Assembly (NCBI GenBank): GCA_964467345.1
Contig: CAYXPY010000008.1
Coordinates: forward strand, 1 to 64,000
Reading direction: 5' to 3'
Source of the DNA: SM1-50 sp964467345
Lineage (GTDB): Archaea; Thermoplasmatota; E2; DHVEG-1
Length of the DNA: 64,000 nt
Every line of letters begins with the position of its first letter. Within the stretch, counting starts at the first letter, position 1. The notes beneath the pieces were generated by a model, which was given only the letters and a program-made list of their open reading frames with translations, was not told where the DNA came from and searched no databases. The position numbers were made by a program, and so were the translations under genes. Of this stretch, positions 62,731 through 64,000 are shown in pieces.

Positions 62731-63132
62731 TCAGTGATGTTGAATCGGCTGTAAAATCAGCTTATTTTGGTGTTTCTGAAAAATGATTTCATGATCCTCA
62801 AAAATCGGACTTCTGCCTAGAAGAACCGGCAGGTCATTACGATCTGAGACATGGACCTCAAGGTTCTCATAGGTGTACCTTTGATCTTCGTCGTAGATAA
62901 CCATGGTAAGAACGGTTTTAAACAACGTCGTCTCGCCGGCAGCAGTGTCGACAAAACCAGCTTTCTGCAGTTTCAATTTCAGGTATTTTGCAATGGCATA
63001 GGGGATAACAATAAAATCTCCACCGGAATCAAGTAGCGCATCGATCATCGGTGTTTCTCGTTCATTTGCAAGAAACTTGATAGGAATCAACGGGTAATTC
63101 TTGTATTCGAAGATAAAGGGTGTTTCTGACAT
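62731..63132 (-). CDS. Retropepsin-like aspartic protease domain protein
   Basis: A 133-residue single-domain protein. DALLDSGGDFIVIPYAIAKY carries the D-S-G catalytic loop of clan AA retroviral-type proteases, with Gly at the next place (DSGG instead of DSGA/T). LPVLLGRSPIFEDHEI at the end matches the hydrophobic-Gly (LLGR) second motif. Members work as dimers, since each has one catalytic Asp. The cellular substrate is unknown. The DUF5678 gene lies eight bases upstream on the same strand. Confidence 0.78.
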   Translation of the reverse strand: MSETPFIFEYKNYPLIPIKFLANERETPMIDALLDSGGDFIVIPYAIAKYLKLKLQKAGFVDTAAGETTLFKTVLTMVIYDEDQRYTYENLEVHVSDRNDLPVLLGRSPIFEDHEIIFQKHQNKLILQPIQHH

Positions 63133-63140
63133 GTGGTGCC

Positions 63141-63332
63141 CTAATGTAAATGGATACTGCCAGATAATACTTTTGATATCTTGACATTCTGAGCGGGAAA
63201 TTTATCCACCGGGTACTTCTCATCAGCCGTACGAAGCACATCTTCGAGGTTGAGGCTATGGTCAACGATTTCATCGTTGAAAAGTAAAATCCACTCACCA
63301 GAGTATTTTTTGAGCATCTCTTCCTGTTCCAT
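63141..63332 (-). CDS. DUF5678-like small protein
   Basis: A 63-residue protein. KYSGEWILLFNDEIVDHSLN followed by EDVLRTADEKYP fits the DUF5678 pattern: a W-x-hydrophobic strand, a D/N turn and a helix. Its function is unknown. The gene lies eight bases before the retropepsin-like gene and is probably in the same transcript. In other archaea this domain often accompanies a retropepsin-like protein, as I recall, so the two may work together. Confidence 0.65.
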   Translation of the reverse strand: MEQEEMLKKYSGEWILLFNDEIVDHSLNLEDVLRTADEKYPVDKFPAQNVKISKVLSGSIHLH

Positions 63333-63390
63333 TCATGAATACTTACCGTGAGACGCTATTTAAATCTTCGCAATAGAAAAAAGAAAAAAA

Positions 63391-63603
63391 TTACTCTTGC
63401 GCTTCCTCGGTTTTTTCGAAAAAAAGTGAAAGGATTGCCCCGAAAAGACCGCCAAGGACAAGGACGATGGTAATGGAATAGATACCGATATCAGTCCAGA
63501 CATTATAACGGAGGCCCCAGGTGATATAGAGAAGAAGTCCTCCAATAAGGATGATCAGAGCAACAATTGTGTATGTGTTTATATTTTTTAGGCTTATCTT
63601 CAT
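63391..63603 (-). CDS. Small two-helix membrane protein
   Basis: A 70-residue protein with two predicted membrane helices (about 13-33 and 41-60) and a short acidic C-terminus. ATG 63603 follows GAGGTAAG by about six bases. A longer frame to 63711 would run through the tRNA-Trp gene and is not used. It is not recognised. It lies just downstream of tRNA-Trp. Confidence 0.5.
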   Translation of the reverse strand: MKISLKNINTYTIVALIILIGGLLLYITWGLRYNVWTDIGIYSITIVLVLGGLFGAILSLFFEKTEEAQE

Positions 63604-63642
63604 TTTTTTCTTACCTCTTTGAGCATTATTTTTTAACTTGGA

Positions 63643-63781
63643 TGGGAGCACTGGGATTTGAACCCAGATCGACGGGTCTCTTCGTAGGTCATCGCTCCAG
63701 TTACTCATCATACGTCAGATGACCCTCTTGTAATCATACCTAACTGGAGCCCGTAATGATGCCGGGTTACACCATGCTCCC
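63643..63781 (-). tRNA. tRNA-Trp (CCA) with 66-nt intron
   Basis: The 5' exon is 63744-63781 and the 3' exon 63643-63677; spliced length is 73 nt. The acceptor GGGAGCA pairs with TGCTCCC. The anticodon stem ACGGG pairs with CCCGT around loop CTCCAGA, giving anticodon CCA. The T arm CTGGG/CCCAG surrounds TTCAAAT. The intron sits between positions 37 and 38, the standard archaeal place for a bulge-helix-bulge intron. CCA is not encoded at the 3' end. Confidence 0.93.
63678..63743 (-). ncRNA. tRNA-Trp intron with box C/D guide RNA layout
   Basis: The intron has box C (ATGATTA, 63737-63731), box D' (CTGA, 63718-63715), box C' (ATGATGA, 63711-63705) and box D (ATGA, 63692-63689). Both guide spacers are 12 nt and the D'-C' gap is 3 nt, as in archaeal C/D RNAs. 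TAACTGGAGC before box D pairs with ten bases of the unspliced 5' exon-intron region, and its fifth base from box D faces C34. GGGTC before D' pairs with GACCC, and its fifth base faces C39. This matches the known archaeal pre-tRNA-Trp guide that methylates positions 34 and 39. Boxes C and D each differ from consensus by one base. Confidence 0.78.
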
Positions 63782-63794
63782 ATGATGATATGAT

Positions 63795-63899
63795 TTACTG
63801 TTTTTGTCTTCGCATCCGTTTCTCTCGTCGCATTCGTTTCTTACGCCATTTCCAGCGCATCTTCCGTCGCTTTTTCCATACTCGTGAACTGCGTTTCAT
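63795..63899 (-). CDS. rpl41e: Ribosomal protein eL41
   Basis: A 34-residue, extremely basic protein from ATG 63899 to TAA. It has Arg and Lys in about two thirds of positions, plus Trp and Met (VWKKRRKMRWKWRKKRMRR), which is the eL41 pattern and size. eL41 is the smallest large-subunit protein and threads into rRNA at the subunit interface. A GAGGAAAA site lies eight bases before the ATG, and a TTAAATATA box lies near 63944-63952 on the same strand. It is easily missed because of its length. The rest of the window to 64000 shows no other gene. Confidence 0.8.
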   Translation of the reverse strand: MKRSSRVWKKRRKMRWKWRKKRMRREKRMRRQKQ

Positions 63900-64000
63900 T
63901 AGATTTTCCTCTGATTTATGTACCTTGCCCCTAAAATAGATAGCTATATTTAACTGTTTAGGAACAAACAATTAGTGCTTTTCTGTCTCATCAAGCCACA

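Noticed and set aside
63604..63711. N-terminal extension of the small membrane protein
   Set aside because: Runs through the tRNA-Trp gene; ATG 63603 with a ribosome site is sufficient.

Overview
The window is one contiguous piece of an archaeal chromosome, densely packed with genes. Archaeal markers are family B DNA polymerase, primase large subunit PriL, ribosomal proteins eS17 and eL41, the alpha2-type glycyl-tRNA synthetase, the archaeal riboflavin enzymes RibL and RibC, TruD, Trm-G10, the archaeal mevalonate route (aconitase X plus UbiD type), and a tRNA-Trp with an intron. Promoters look archaeal: A/T boxes lie about 25-35 bases before start codons. Shine-Dalgarno sites (GGAGG, GGTGA) are also common. 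Secreted NosD-like and PKD proteins and the gene mix suggest an uncultured euryarchaeon, perhaps in Thermoplasmatota (MBG-D/Thermoprofundales-like). That placement is an inference and is not tested here. No rRNA, CRISPR array, insertion sequence or prophage is visible.

Layout. 1-5.9 kb: a secreted protein cut by the window edge, an acyltransferase-like membrane protein, a NosD/PKD surface protein with a PGF-type sorting tail, CoaD, a small unknown protein and a histone-deacetylase-fold hydrolase. 6-12.7 kb: replication and nucleotide genes (polB, tmk, priL), a CAU tRNA, an aminotransferase and eS17. 12.7-14.8 kb: riboflavin/FAD operon ribB-ribL-ribC-ribH. 14.8-23.2 kb: CDF transporter, M24 peptidase, HTH regulator, dCMP deaminase, P-type ATPase, a phosphofructokinase predicted to use PPi, and RNase Z. 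23.2-29.9 kb: secreted BACON-like and NosD-like proteins, with Trm-G10 and a membrane protein. 29.9-34.7 kb: PGI/PMI, amidohydrolase, four-CBS protein, GlyRS. 34.7-38.8 kb: three-gene lysine module (LKR, saccharopine dehydrogenase, lysine 6-aminotransferase). 39-43 kb: beta-propeller protein, frameshifted Cas4-like membrane nuclease, aquaporin. 43.1-48.5 kb: mevalonate kinase, UbiD, LpdD-like protein, TruD and both aconitase X subunits, which together give most of the archaeal mevalonate pathway. 48.5-52.7 kb: a CrtC/AttH-like protein, then an HD protein, CitF and a citrate-synthase-fold citryl-CoA lyase.

52.8-62.3 kb is the most unusual part. It has a B12-binding radical SAM protein, two UbiA prenyltransferases each with its own nicotianamine-synthase-like methyltransferase, an extended SDR, a second CrtC/AttH-like protein, an atypical carbamoyltransferase, a SemiSWEET protein and a membrane-tailed methyltransferase. 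It reads like a pathway that makes or modifies an isoprenoid. The neighbouring mevalonate genes would supply isopentenyl units. The product is unknown.

62.4-64 kb: small conserved proteins (a retropepsin-like/DUF5678 pair), tRNA-Trp whose 66-nt intron has all the parts of a box C/D methylation guide, and a 34-residue eL41 gene.
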